Below, one piece after another: positions 32,935-45,689 of a stretch of DNA of 64,000 nucleotides. How positions within the stretch are numbered: the stretch's first letter is position 1; each line of letters opens with the position of its first letter. The stretch comes from Enoplosus armatus. Lineage: Eukaryota; Chordata; Actinopteri; Centrarchiformes; Enoplosidae. Below the pieces are notes generated by a model that ran no database searches, was not told where the DNA came from, and saw only the letters and a list, made by a program, of their open reading frames with translations. A program made the position numbers and the translations under genes. The DNA lies in the NCBI RefSeq assembly GCF_043641665.1, contig NC_092198.1:10057001-10121000 (forward strand), in the 5' to 3' direction.

Positions 32935-33620
32935 TTTAAAACAGTTGTAGCTGAAGTTGAAGCACTGAAAGGCTTTGAGGGTCTCTTCTGAAATGTAGGT
33001 AAAGTAGTTGAAATCAATTTCTAAAAGCATTTGAAATCTATGCAGTGAAAGCAGTTGAACTGTTATTTCAAGAGTAAGAGATGAAAACAGTTGAAATATC
33101 CGTTGAAGTTGAGGCATCAGAGATAGTTTGAATGCACTGTAATCAGTTGATGTGTAAGCTGTTGAAATTTCAATTTCAAGTTTACAAGCAGTGAAAGCAG
33201 TTGAACTGTCCACTGATGTGTGAAAGATGAAAGCAGTTGAGCTATCATTGAAAGAGTAAGAGATGTAGGCAGTTGAATCGTCAGTGTCTATGAGTAGTGG
33301 AATTAACATTTGAAGAATAAGCAGTGAAAGCAGTTGATGTGTAGAGGTTGAAAGAGATTACAATTTTAATTCAAAGTCAAAGTGCTGTAGGAAGTTGAAT
33401 TGTCAGTGTGTAAGTAAGCAATGTAAGAATGAGCAGTGAAAACAGTTGAACTGTCATTTAAAGGGTAAGAGATAAAAGCAGTTGAAATGTTAGTTGAGAA
33501 GTAAAAAAGTGTCATTCGATATGTAGAGGTTGGGCACAGTTAAATTTTCTGCTGAAGCGGTAGTGAAGTTGAAGTGTGAGCACAGAAAATAGTTGAAGTG
33601 TCGGTAAGTTCAAGAACTGA
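32935..33620 (+). repeat. Degenerate tandem repeat (minisatellite-like), unit about 36-45 bp
   Basis: Recurring phrases GCAGTGAAAGCAGTTGAACT, GTCATTGAAAGAGTAAGAGA and TGAAAGCAGTTGAA occur at least ten times over about 690 bases with substitutions and spacing changes. Translating it on the minus strand gives a repetitive Ser/Thr/Ala frame (32929-33309) that has no start context and is a by-product of the repeat. Not homologous to anything I recognise. Confidence 0.75.
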
Positions 33621-33948
33621 AGGAGAGTGTGATGTCATCCACTCTGGGTTTAAACCTCACGTGCAATACACACCATAAACTCCCCAGCTAACCACACCTT
33701 TTTTCTGTCTTCCCTTAGATTGTGTGTGTGCGAGTTAAGCTGTGTATGGATATATGGACTTACACACCATTTTCCCTGGCCACGTTTCACATTTTGCGTG
33801 TGTGTGTGTGTGACAGTTTCAGGGTTAGGAGGTCTCACTGGTGCTCAGTTTAGCATTGATTTATTCTCTTTCTCCAATTTATTTCCCCTTCGCCTGATCT
33901 GCCTCTGGGAGGACAAATGGAGGAGAAACGCCAAGCACAGTAACCATC

Positions 33949-33950
<2 letters not shown>

Positions 33951-33986
<36 letters not shown>
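33951..33986 (+). repeat. (AC)n microsatellite
   Basis: About 18 AC units in an otherwise unremarkable stretch. The surroundings (33620-35370) have no exon, repeat family or regulatory cluster that I can support. Confidence 0.9.
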
Positions 33987-33987
<1 letters not shown>

Positions 33988-35369
33988 ATGTACACACAGT
34001 GACAAATGTTTCCACAAGCAGAAATGCACTCAAATTTGTATTTCTGCATTGCGCTGGCAAGCAAACACACACCCTCAAATACTTTTAAAGCTCAGGTTTT
34101 CCATTTCCAGTGTTACTGTGCCAGTCCAATCAGAGTGGTGACCATTCTGTAGAACTATAAATTCACAACACTCCCCAAGTCCCAAGGCACCAGGGCTCCT
34201 ATAAGACTTCCCATGTTGTCCCATATAACTGTCTTCAGAGAACCCATAAAGACATAAAGGGACGCTCCTACCTCTAGGTGAGTGGTCATAATTCACCAGC
34301 AGGTATTTTTACCGTGACATTGCTGTCGAGGTGCTCAGATTCATCTCGTCTCCTGCTTTATAATGTCCAACACAAACTCCAGATAGGAGAAGCATGAGTG
34401 CAGTCATATTTTACAGGCAGCTTGCTGTCATGTCCCACTGTAATAGCTTGGTGTTGGAGGGGTGTGTTAGCTCGTGGGTATAAGCTTAACACCTCACGTC
34501 GCTTCTGCTTTGAGGTGTAATAACAATCCTCTCCCTTTCCCCCCAAAGTAGAAAAAGAGGGTGGGAGGAGGGGCAGGTAGGTCGTTAAACCCACTTGAAA
34601 GCTCAGTGCCCTGATCGATAGTCTTGGGCCAAGCAGGGATTAAAATCAGGCTAAGTCTGTTCCAATCAATACTGATGGCTAACCCTGGGGTTAAAACAGG
34701 AGTAAATCTCCATACACGTCCATACACAAGTCTGCACTGTGGCCTACAGTACAGATAAATCTACAGCTATCCATGCAAATGGACACACAATGGGTTACCG
34801 TGCAAGTGTAGTCGATATGAATGAGTGCTGCATTGGCCTTCAGCAGCCACATATCTAGTTGTATCTATGCGGATACACACTCTGTCTAGTTTGGAGATTG
34901 GGGCCGTAAATTTGGACTCGTCGATGGGGGTGAGCAGAGTGAGTAAAGCTTTGGTAAATGTGTTCGAGGAGGTGCAGCGTGTGTGAAAGAGTGCGAAACA
35001 AACAGTAATGTGGGTGCGTTTATACACAGCAATACAGCAATAATGGAGGGGAGAATGACTTATAGACAGAGAGCTGACATGCATGATTGACTGTTTCACA
35101 CCCTAATGGAGGACGGACATCACTGCTCAGATTGATCTTACAAGCACAGGTCTGCGTATCAATTACCAATACTGATCAATAACAGCAAGGACAAACTGTT
35201 GCACGTCTACATTGTGATCACCTAATTCTACCGATGCAGAGATTTATGTCTCTTTCTTAAATAGTTATCTGATTCTCCTAATCATCAGGGACAGATTTCT
35301 GAGCAGAAAACAGGCCTCTGCCCTGGACTTAAGTAAAATTGATAATGTCATTATTATTAACATTTTGGG

Positions 35370-35765
35370 AAATATGCCCATTCGCTTTCTTGCCGAGAGT
35401 TAGATGAGCAGATCGATACCACTCCCTTGTCTGTACGTTGAATATGAAGCTACAGCCAGTTAGCTTAGCTTAGCACAAAGTTTGGAAACAGGGGGAAACA
35501 GGTAGCCTAGCATAAAACCACAACTTGTCGTTTTTAAACTTCGTAAAAGATTAAAGATTTAACTTGTAAATTAGTGAGCTTTGAAGGTGCTGGTCGGGCA
35601 GATTTTATTACTGTTGGAGCCAGGGTAGCTGTTTCCCCCGTTTCCACTCTTTGTGCTAAGCTAAGCTGCTGGCTGTAGCTTCATATTCAGCGTACAGCCA
35701 TGAGAGTGGTATCGAACTTCTCATCAAACTCTTGGCAAGAAAGCTGAAATATTTTAGATAAGTCT
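35370..35765. repeat. Foldback MITE (family A), fullest copy
   Basis: The two halves are long inverted repeats. The left arm has GCTTTCTTGCCGAGAGTTAG, CGATACCACTC, GAATATGAAGCTACAGCCAG and TTAGCTTAGCTTAGCAC. The right arm read in reverse has GCTTTCTTGCCAAGAGTTTG, CGATACCACTC, GAATATGAAGCTACAGCCAG and AGCTTAGCTTAGCAC. Arms are about 110-130 bp with high identity, around a spacer containing TTAGTGAGCTTTGAAGGTGC. No coding capacity, so non-autonomous. Related partial copies are in faxc introns 1 and 4. Confidence 0.8.
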
Positions 35766-35879
35766 TACATCAAGAGAGATTTTCAAACTTTTAGTACTTT
35801 TAAAAGACAAAATATTGGTTGTTTTACAAGTGTTTTAATGCACTTTCTGTCTAAACTGTTTACATGCTAAAAACATGAA

Positions 35880-36430
35880 CCTGAAACACAATGACAAACA
35901 CCTAACACCCCCGTTCCAAACCCTTGAAACCAGTTCTCCAAAAATACAAGCACATTTTCTGCTTTTCACTCAGATGGCAACTCTAAATCACAATCCCCAA
36001 TCCACCGCACACAATTCATCACATTTGGCACAATCTTCATAACTAAAGTCTGTTGTGTTCATATGGACGGCATTGTCCTTCAAAAAGCTGAAGCGAAATG
36101 ATCAATTGGCCACACTGATGACTCACAGGTGCAAACACTAGTTACTAAATTGGTCAATTACAAATCAGAGCAGGGGGGCCGAAGGTGAGCTCTCCTGTTT
36201 TGGAGATGAATGGATGGCAATGGTGCAGAGAGATATGGAGGGAGAGGATACTCGCGGTGAGAGGAGGAAGAGGAGGAGCATGGCCAAAAAAGAGGTGGAG
36301 AGAGTTGCATCTTGGATGAGGTCTGGGCCACTTCAGTTCAAACATGTTGTCACCATTTTGAGTGAAGCTGGGCACTCCACTGTCACTCCCATTATTTATA
36401 CTTTTAAAGTGAGAATATGCAAGTGAGCCA
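35880..36430 (+). pseudogene. Possible degenerate mariner/Tc1-type transposase fragment
   Basis: A short frame at 36214-36426 is basic and Arg-rich (GEDTRGERRKRRSMAKKEVE) and then has ILSEAGHSTVTPIIYTF. This order (RG-rich leader followed by a helix-turn-helix-like segment ending in a TF motif) resembles the N-terminus of some fish mariner-like transposases. The flank before it (AACACAATGACAAACACCTA and so on) could be the element's 5' non-coding part. There is no catalytic domain and I could not find terminal repeats. Weak call. Confidence 0.3.
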
Positions 36431-36928
36431 CTCTCTACTCTACTCTTAGAGGCCCACACACATTTTTATTGATTATTGTGCTGTGGCATGTATTGTATTT
36501 AACAAGTGGGCCATATTGGTTGGATTTGGGAAGCTGGGTATTTCCATTTGTGTCAACAGAAATAAATGAGAACTCCACATTTTGTTTGTTTTTGTATTAC
36601 ACTTGTTGTATACTGACATTTATACATCAAGATTAATTTAAAAACCTGAAATATCAAAGCTAAAATGGATGTATACACCTTCTTGAGCAGGATAAATAAA
36701 AGGTGGACTTTATTTCTTATTTAAGTTATCAGGTTCTTCCATGCCTACAGTTGGAACAGTGCAACAGAAGAAGCAACAATTTCTAACTGTGCAAGGTGCT
36801 TGCATCGTCACTTGTCGTGTGTTTTATTCTATGTCAACCACAGTTGCAGTTTGCTTCTCAGTTTCTTCACCAGAGACCCCAGCTGTCCCTCCATCACACT
36901 GCGTCCTCGTCTCTGCTGCAAGCTTGGG

Positions 36929-36931
<3 letters not shown>

Positions 36932-36963
<32 letters not shown>

Positions 36964-36977
36964 GGGAGGGGGGGGGG
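36932..36977 (+). repeat. (GT)n plus G-run simple repeat
   Basis: About 15 GT units followed by GCGGGGAGGGGGGGGGG. G-rich strand with quadruplex potential. Nearby 36430-38130 holds no supported gene; a T20 run is at 37599-37618. Confidence 0.9.
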
Positions 36978-38134
36978 GTGTCAGGACGGAGGGAGGTCTA
37001 TTCAATGGACCTTTTACTTTTGTGTGGCCTTTTTAAACGCTTTCCCAAACACACAGACCCCCTCCGCTGCAACATGCAGCACTGCAGCACCCACGACAGG
37101 CCCAAAAGCAAAAGTTGAAGTTTGGAGAAAGTAAGACACGCTCTCCTGGATTTATAAGGAAACTATAATGGCAGTTTTCACCTCATTGCCTGTGAAAATA
37201 TGCAGAGTCCAAGTCCTTTTTCACATCACATTATTCTTAGTTAAAATAACTTGATCAGAAAAACCCCATTTATAATCAATCCCAGTAACCTTCTAAGTAT
37301 TTGTGCACTTCATGTACTGAAATTAATTACTGTCTTTCACCTTCAAGATGAAGGTCAAAATATGAGATACAAAGAGTCCTACCAGATAGTGACAGTTTGA
37401 GGCTTGACTTAAACCACAACTACTTTTAAAGATCCCGTCCTGAAACTGAGCCAAGATGTATGTCCAGGGATCGAACCAAGATGGATGGGGGTAGACCTTG
37501 AGGAGCAATAATGGTTGTTCTCAGTGTGGTAATCAAACTAATCTCTGTCTTCCTTTCTTACTTGTTTTCTAAACGGAGTATCTCTCTTTCTTTCTACGTT
37601 TTTTTTTTTTTTTTTTTTGCCTTCTCTAAATGCATCTTTACTTAGCAGTGACAGTTTTCAGGGAATCAAATCCAAGGTATAGTCCTCCAGTATTTCCTGT
37701 CTGTAGTTACCATGGGATACACATTTGCTTATGTTCATTACAGTGTCTCTCAGCGTGTGGAATTTGTGCGACTCTTAATGAACATACACACAAAACAGAT
37801 TCACCTTCAAATACAGATTCAAAGCAGCGCAGTCGGCCTATATGAAGCTGCCAAAAGCAAATGTTCCTGTTGGGGTGTTTTTTGTACATTCAGGACCGTG
37901 CTCACAATGTGCTATTAGCCTATATGTTTGGAAAATTACACATGTGCAACGATATAAGCCCTACTCTCATTATGTGAGTGGCAGATGCAAGAGTGGAGGA
38001 ATGAAGACAAACATTGCTTTTGTGAAAGGAACACTGCTTTGCATGCTTTTTTTTCCATGCATATCAAATGTGTTTCGGCAATTGGAAAGCATAATTCAGG
38101 GTGGAGGAAAAATAGAGGAGCTGCTCTTGGAGGC

Positions 38135-38400
38135 AACCTAGCCAATTAATTTGCAGCTCAGATCTCAAAGCCTCGCTGGAGAGGTGCTAGGCTACATACC
38201 ACTAAGCTAATTTGTGCAGCAGGTCTGTATTAAATATATGCATGAGGCTAATTCAGTTAGTGTCGTAGCCCTGTAGCTGTGGTGAGTGCGGCGCTAGCTC
38301 CCATTAGCGATGTTTCTGCCTCCAGTGGAAATCAACAGAAGTCGAGGCAGACGCCACTTTTTTGCATAAAGCAAACAAAATTAAATTTACTTCGCTAAAT
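38135..38400. promoter_or_regulatory. Candidate cis-regulatory block 3
   Basis: Repeat-free, motif-dense sequence: CCAATTAATTTGCAGCTCAG, CTAAGCTAATTTGTGCAGCA, ATATGCATGAGGCTAATTCA, CTCCCATTAGCGATG and AAATTAAATTTACTTCGC. Multiple TAAT cores and a TATGCAT palindrome (POU-like) are present. About 9 kb upstream of pou3f2. The lack of any open frame and the composition suggest a non-coding conserved element; conservation was not tested. Confidence 0.35.
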
Positions 38401-38420
38401 CAAAGTGTAGTGCCAAATGT

Positions 38421-38490
38421 GGGTCTCTCTCTCTCTCTCTCTCTCTCCTCCCCACTGTCTCTCCCTCTCTGTATGTCCGTCTGTCTGTCT
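38421..38490 (+). repeat. (CT)n pyrimidine-rich tract
   Basis: (TC)n at about 38424-38447 continuing as CTGTCTCTCCCTCTCTGT and CTGTCTGTCTCC. It borders candidate block 3. Confidence 0.85.
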
Positions 38491-39162
38491 CCTCTCTCTG
38501 AGGGATAAATTACTCCAGAATCATAAAAGAGTTTAAAAAAAAGAAAAAAGAAATTGCAGAGAGAGAGGAAAAAAGAGATTTTAGTCAAGTGGGATTCCCC
38601 CTCCCAAACAATCCCAGCATGCTACTGCTCGCTGAGATGTTGGCTTACGCGTCTCCAGCGTGTTGTGAGTGTTTCTCTGATTTTGTCTGTCTGTCGGCGC
38701 ATGTTTCCCTGCATGCATTTACTGTATCTGTGTGTTCCCATCAGCTCGATCTCACAGGGAAAATTCACACTTATTTGTACAAAAATAAATGTCATGTTTT
38801 GTGTCTGATGTGTACAAAAACAGAAGCGGGCCGTGTGGGCTCAACCAGGGTGTTTTTTCTTTTACTTTTACGTAATTGAAACCAGGACCAAAGCCTCACC
38901 CAGACTTAAACTAAATGACATTAGCCAAAGTATGAGAATCTAATTTGACCACTTTAACCTTGAATTTGACTTACGGCCATGAGAATATGTTGGTTTTTCA
39001 GACTCGTTTGGTACTGAAGGTGTTAAAATTAGATGTGATGTGTGTCTGAGAAAGTCATTTATATGCGAGTTCCTTTATTTTGTGCATTTATTTATTGTCA
39101 AATTCAGGTGCCAGGGTCTGTATGTGTAAAAAGAAAAGAAAGAGAGTGCGTATGTATTGCAC

Positions 39163-39164
39163 TG

Positions 39165-39208
<44 letters not shown>

Positions 39209-39297
39209 CAGAGCTCCTTGCAGTATACCGCAGAGCTAGTCTGTAAAAAAAAAAGGGCCGCTTGGCTGTTCCTATTGAACTTGACCTGCGGGCCAGA

Positions 39298-39352
<55 letters not shown>
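39163..39352 (+). repeat. Paired (GT)n microsatellites
   Basis: (GT)n at about 39166-39198 and again, longer, at 39302-39352, separated by about 100 bases of unique sequence. A GA/GGAGG purine-rich stretch follows at about 39440-39600. Confidence 0.9.
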
Positions 39353-39357
<5 letters not shown>

Positions 39358-40193
39358 TAGGTGCCACGGGCGTGAGCGCGCGCTGCCAGATCAATGTGTC
39401 TTCGTGTGCCACGGAATGAGAGAGCACACTGATTACCCAGGGGTGGCGGGAGGGAGGGGAGGCGGAGGAGGAGGAGTGGGTTAGGGGGGTGCAACAGGGA
39501 GGTGGGAGGGATGAGAGGATGGAGGAGGAGGATGATGATACAGAGGGGAAGGAGGCTAGGGGAGGGAGGGGGTGATGAGATTGAGCGGAGGACAGAGCTG
39601 AGACCAGGATCAGGAGAGAAGCTCAGCTCATTTCATTTTCATTTTCCCTTCATTTCACTGCGAGCCGAGCCGTGCGCCGGAGCATTCCACATGGATGGGG
39701 TGCCAAAATGTAGATCCGCAGCCAGATGGCATAGATCAGTCAGGAAATAGCAACACAATCTGAATGGAATAGTATGGTTGGGGGTCAGTGATCCATGCGC
39801 TTTTCTTTCCTTCATCCTTTTTTTCCCTCCCCTTTTTCTCTCTTGTCTGTAAAGCACCTGAACATTCATGAACCCCAAACTCACACGGCCAGAGTGATGT
39901 GCCTCTAGTTTACACGGTAGCCATAAAACCTCGCCAGCCTCAAGGCCAATGACTATCTCTTTATGTGTGTATCACGTTTGCTGTCTGTGTCCTCGCCCGT
40001 GTGTTTTGGCTTGTTTTTTTTTTTTTATATTTTCATCGTTAAGAGTATGAAGGACTGTGGCCTAATCCTCAACACCGCGGGGGCTCCTCTCATCCCTCTC
40101 GCTCAGTGTAGTTCTCGTCACTAGCAGTTCTGTTTGCAAACCCCTGCCTGTGTCCAATCAGCACGTAGCCAGTGTAAAGTGTATCTGTGTGTG

Positions 40194-40197
<4 letters not shown>

Positions 40198-40241
<44 letters not shown>
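40198..40241 (+). repeat. (GA)n microsatellite
   Basis: About 21 uninterrupted GA units, a polypurine tract with triplex potential. Flanks to 41380 are unremarkable. Confidence 0.95.
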
Positions 40242-40243
<2 letters not shown>

Positions 40244-41385
40244 GGTTTTGAGTGGAGGTGGGAGGCGTTCTACCTTCTTTTTGAAGGGCTATATTTCATC
40301 TGTGATGTATTTTGTATCTAGAGGCCATGAGAATTGTACCCCACACCCCAAATGTATAAGAATGTAATGGTGTATGCATTTTTTGTGTGACTTTGCACGA
40401 AGGAGCATGCGTTTAATTAAAGGTGCTGCATGAATGACAATAGAGAACGTTCAAGTACAACATTGCGGAGGGTGAGACAGTTATTTTCCTGAGCTAGATC
40501 TGCGCCAGCTATAGTAGGTGCCACAGTTTTTCAACTAAATTGAGCTTTGACTTCCAAATATGCTGTCCTTCAATGCCATTCCAGCATTGACAAGTAGTGA
40601 AAGGTTTATGGCACTTTTACAGTAGAGAAGGATGGAGGACAGGTTGTTGAATTCTTGTTGGGTAGTGAAGTAACTCCATCCTTTATTCTAACAGGGAATC
40701 CTGTAAAAATACCTCAAGCTTGGAAGAAAACTATCAGAGAGGATGTGGTAACATTTACATTGTGGTTGTTTAATTCTAATGTGGTACATAGCATCTAGTT
40801 AGCTGCTTTGTAGGATGGGTAAAGCTAAAACAGGTTTGTAACAATTTACTGTTTTTCCTCTTATTTGTCTTATTTGAATTGAGGGTGTAGGGATGGAGGG
40901 CGTCATATGTTGTACAGATTGTGAAGCCCTCTGTGGCAAGTTTGTGATTTGTGAAATTGGGCTACATAAATAAGTAAAAGAAAGACAAAGACAGAACATT
41001 GTACATACAAGTGTATGTGAGTACTCACACTTGTGTAGGTCTGATGTTTATATTTTAATAGAGCCTCACTGGGTGATGTTGCGCTATAAAAAAAAAATGA
41101 AGATGAAGTTCACAAAATCGTGATTGCAATCATGTTTTGTGCAGCCCACTTGAAATGGCATCAGTCCTATACGCAAATAAGCAAATGCTGAGGGCTAAAT
41201 GCTGCCAGGCTAATCAAAAATATGACTTATGACTGGAACACTGACAGAAGACTTTTTTGACTTTATGGAGGATGAAAATGTAACTGTGCATTTGAAAAAA
41301 CACTGTTATCACTGTGGCTTGTTGCTTACTGCAACTGTAGCTAGTCTTCCACATGTGTGCATGTGAGTGTGTGTATGCGACCTCA

Positions 41386-41434
<49 letters not shown>

Positions 41435-41440
41435 CACACA
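41386..41440 (+). repeat. (CA)n microsatellite
   Basis: About 20 CA units with one G interruption (ACGCACAC). Intergenic. From here to 42860 I see no gene; at about 42650-42680 GTGCCGACCCCTAGG then TTGAGAACCACTGAC resembles the end of a dispersed fish repeat. Confidence 0.9.
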
Positions 41441-42867
41441 TGCATGTTCCCCTCCCTCTAACCCCTGTCTGTGCAGGTCTACCTCAGGAGGAAATTGAAT
41501 TGGAGAGTTGACCCTACCCGACACATTGATTTTTATTGAAACATGAGCCATCAATACTGAAATTGCTTTTGATTCCGTGTGTTTGTTTCCCTGGTGAGCG
41601 GTACAACCTGGATTTGTTGTCATTTCAGTCATTTTCTTGTCATAATTTGTGTCGTGGCACACTTATTTGAAAAGAACTCCCACACCTCGTAAATGACTAG
41701 AGAAACCATTTCGGTTTATACAAATCAATATCAGATATTTACTAAATAGAATTGGCTTGAGTTCCAGTGATGAAGCCATTATGCTGAAAGGAAAAACAAA
41801 TGAAATTCGACTTCCATCAAATGACTTAATCGAGATCATATTAATGGGCCATTTGTAACTATGTCATTACTTCATATTAAATATCCAAACAGATTTCAAA
41901 GTTTCAAAGTTAATTCTTGAACTTGTAGACAGCAGTTGACCAAAGAATTCAAGGTCTATTTAATAGCTATTCTGGAGTTTTCAATCATATCACATGATCT
42001 TCATCAGACGATGTTCAGTGTCATGAGAATTGTAGATGTTTTGATCTCTATTTCTTCTGAGCTTTTATCTTAAAGTGCTCAGGAAAAAAGCTAAAAATGT
42101 GAACATCTATGACACAAATCCATCTGCTGATGAAGAACGTGCGATATAACTGAATGCTCGAGAATATTTACTAAATGGACCACAGGGGGTAGACTGTTTT
42201 GTCATCAAATTCAAGCAAATGTTCTGACATTGTGTGGATTAAGGTCTAAAATTATGCTTTTTGTGAATGTGGTTCTTAACATTCCACCCAAAGATTTCTT
42301 TTGTGATATTTTAATGTGAATTTATACTGTTCCATTACACGTTGAAAATAATTGCTTGTTTGGCTCAACATTAAACCTCTTGTACAAATTGTCAAACACA
42401 CATCGTTTTTAAACTTGTAACATGTGAAAGTGTGACACGACTGATAGGATTTGACCCACATTGCATGTGTCTATGAGTTGTAAATAGTTCCAACGGTGGT
42501 TTTCCTTTTAAAACTTCTCAGAAATTTTAATTTAAATAATTTTTTTAACTATCCAACATTTCCCCAAACAAATATACATTTGTGTATCCAAACTTTGTTT
42601 TTTTATTCTTTGTTGTCCCTTGAATCATCCTGTGACCATCCTTGGAAGGGTGCCGACCCCTAGGTTGAGAACCACTGACTTACTACTACTAATACTATCA
42701 TGAGTCTCAACCTCACTCTGACCCTTTCAGCCTCGATCATGGTTACGACCACAAAGTGCTGTTAATGAGCCGTGTCCATACAAACACATGCAGATACATC
42801 GACACAAAAACACACACCATACTGCTTCATAAAATAATTACAGACACACAGCTCAGGTGCTTACCAT

Positions 42868-43114
42868 CACACACACACACACACACACAGACACAGACAC
42901 ACACACACTCGACTGATGAAATCCAGTGCAGAGAGGCTGTGGTGGTGCATATTGATGCCCAGCCAAGAGCTCCCTGCTGGGCTTAGCTTGATCCCGATGT
43001 GCCCCTGGATGGCTTTGCAACTCTGGAGACCAACTCTGTGGTTAACCTGCAACATATATCAACACACACACACACGCACGCACGCATGCACGCACACACA
43101 CACACACACACACT

Positions 43115-43159
<45 letters not shown>

Positions 43160-43196
43160 GCACACTCACACACGCATACTCACACACACACACACT
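42868..43196 (+). repeat. Cluster of (CA)n tracts
   Basis: Three CA-rich arrays: 42868-42908, 43064-43157 and 43160-43195, with GCACGCACGCATGCACGC variants between. A (GT)n follows at 43306-43330, so inverted CA/GT arrays lie within 110 bases of each other. This part of the window (42.8-44.4 kb) is the most microsatellite-dense and no exon is supported in it. Confidence 0.9.
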
Positions 43197-45359
43197 TGCC
43201 ACAGAGCCCTGCAAAGCTTCAGCTCTGATATGTTTTATGAGTCTGAATTTGGCTTTCAGCACACAGCCACAATTCACTGTCACCAGAGAACAAAGCACAG
43301 CGACCTGTGTGTGTGTGTGTGTGTGTGTGTATATCCCCACACGTACTGTATGTGAGCAGAGTGTGTGTGAAGCTGTCAGTGCTGCTCGTAGACTCTTTCC
43401 CTCTCTAACACATGCTGATAGACACTCATATTTCCTGTGGTAACAAGCGTGAAAATGGCCTCATAAATCCAAAGTGGTTTTACGGAGACCACATCAGCGG
43501 CCTAAAGAAGATGTATTATGTAAATAAAACAACACGCCATCAGTAATGCTGGCTTGTTGCCGCCACCAGATCATAATGACTCAGTGGGAGACTTTTAGTG
43601 GGAATACGGCAACAGTTCGATTAGGTGTGTTGTCATACATATATGGGTGTGTGTGCGTGTGCAAGCCCCCACGCAGACACACTCCTCTGCTACATAATTT
43701 GATATTTCATCATAAGTCTCTATCCCAGCATGGTGTGGCTCTTTGCAGCCTGCCATGGTCCAACGATCTGTCAGCAGAGCACAGGGAAAGGCAGGGCCAA
43801 TCCACTTCCTTGGTGTCACATACACACACACACCAGTCACACTGTTTATTAAAGGTGAAGGAGCGAGGAAAGGTGTGTGTGTGTGTGTATGTGTGCGAAA
43901 GCTTGCATACAAACATAAAATGGACTCACACGCACGGCCGGCTGCTATAGTGGTACTTTGATACAGAAACACAACTGAGACTCACATATTCAGTCATCAA
44001 CACACACACACACACACGCCCTAACGGCTCGCCTAGCTCCGACCCGTGATGGATTGGCTGCACTCCTGCCGTGACAGACGAGCGATGGATGGAGAGCTGA
44101 GAAGATGAAGGGAAGAAAAGGACGGAGGTGGGGGGGAGTGTGTGTGTCTGTGTGTGTGTTTGTGCGAGAGGGCGTGTTGGAGGAGAGAAAAGAGCTGAGT
44201 GCAGTGGTCTTGGTGCCAGGGAGGATCTTACACGGGGCCAAGCAGATCATTTCCTCTTCGGCAGCACGTGTCATTTCCTCTAAACAAACAGCCCTTCTGT
44301 GGACAGGAGAGAGGCTGGAGGCCTGCCCTGTCAATCTCTCTCCTCGCCTCTCCCTCCGTCCTCCTCCATCTCCTCTATGTGTGTGTGTGTGTGAGTGTGT
44401 GAGTGGTATGAGTACCATAAACGAAAGAGTAAGTACAGTTTCAGTACTATCATGTCAACCATGTGTGGACTGTTGGGCCCTCAAACATTTTTTTTATTTG
44501 CTCTAAACATGGATTAATGCTGAAATCAATTGATCAATTAATTGATTGATTCATAAACATCAGTTTATGACATCATCAGGGTTATTTTCTTAGACAGATT
44601 GAGCTTGAAGATTTAAAATTGTAACAGAAAACCTGTGTTACTAACTACTGTAGTCATAGAGGGTCTAACAAAATACGCTTTAGAGTTGCATTGTGGGAAA
44701 TGTACGTACTAGTGTTATCGGAGTTCTTCCCATATTGACTAAAAGCCAAGATATCTTAACCTCTACATCTCTGCAGTGCTCCTTTAATTGTTTAACACTC
44801 ACCGCTTTGGATTGAGGCTGATTAAACTGAATTGATGCAACAGGTGCAGAGGGCTTTGGAAAAAAAAAACATGCTATATTGTCTAGATTAAAGTTAAACC
44901 TGGCTCGACGCATTGCAGTGTTGTCCAGAAACACACTGCAAACATTCCCGGTAGATTACTTTGTAACATGAGCAGAGCAACAGTCTTCCTTGTGATCATC
45001 AAAGATGGATGGAGGATTAAATGATTAAACATACATTTCCAGAGTTGTAAAATCATTCCGCATAGTATTACAAACCTCTGTACAGAGATTTGGTGTTTGA
45101 TAAGACCTTTGTGGATCACATTTCATCGTCTCGCTGGTACCTGAAACAACAAGCCCTCATCAATGCAGCTGTTTTCAGTCACCCAGTAATTCATTTATCA
45201 AGCAAAAATAGCAAACTGCTTCCATCTTGTAAGTGTGAGGATTTGCTGCTTTTCTTTGTTTTATATGATCATAAATTGGATATATTTTGGGAAAACGTGA
45301 TGGGGATTTGTCACTATGTTCTGACAAAATAATCGGTTAATTGAAAAATGAATTGACAT

Positions 45360-45550
45360 TTGGGGTGTCCTGGTGGCCTTGCGGTTAAGATGAATACCAA
45401 CTAACAGCAACGTCCCTGTTTTGATTCCAGCGGGGACCTTTGTTGCATGTCATTCACCTCTTTTTCGCCAACGTTTCCCATCTGTATCCACACTGTCAGT
45501 TATCAAATAAATGCAAACATGTCATGTAAAAAAAATCAAAAGGAAAAATA
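45360..45550 (+). repeat. tRNA-derived SINE, diverged copy
   Basis: GTCCTGGTGGCCTTGCGGTT (box A region) followed about 50 bases on by TTTTGATTCCAGCGGGGACC (decayed box B), TTTGTTGCATGTCATTCACC, ATCAAATAAATGCAAACATG and an A-rich tail. I recognise this order from a common teleost SINE. The box B C-to-T changes mean its polymerase III promoter is probably dead. Confidence 0.7.
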
Positions 45551-45689
45551 AAGAAAATAATTTTGTTTAAGTTCTATCTAAATACAAATAAATACTGCAT
45601 GATGTACAGAACCTCTGTGCAAGTGCCTATATACCACCTGTCGTTGCTGCAGTAAATAGCCATGTTAGGCATTGTGTCAGACATGATTT

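Noticed and set aside
32929..33309. 126-codon Ser/Thr-rich minus-strand frame
   Set aside because: Repetition mirrors the DNA tandem repeat; no start context and no homology.
39075..39494. 139-codon frame over paired GT arrays
   Set aside because: Microsatellite translation without conserved sequence.
43060..43200. CRISPR-like array impression from regular short repeats
   Set aside because: Plain dinucleotide microsatellites with no distinct spacers; eukaryotic context.
42916..43443. 175-codon frame rich in Thr-His repeats, and similar Cys-Val frames elsewhere
   Set aside because: Translation of (CA)n/(GT)n microsatellites.
44105..44506. 133-codon plus-strand frame
   Set aside because: Low-complexity GT and purine-rich flanks, no splice or start support, no recognisable domain.
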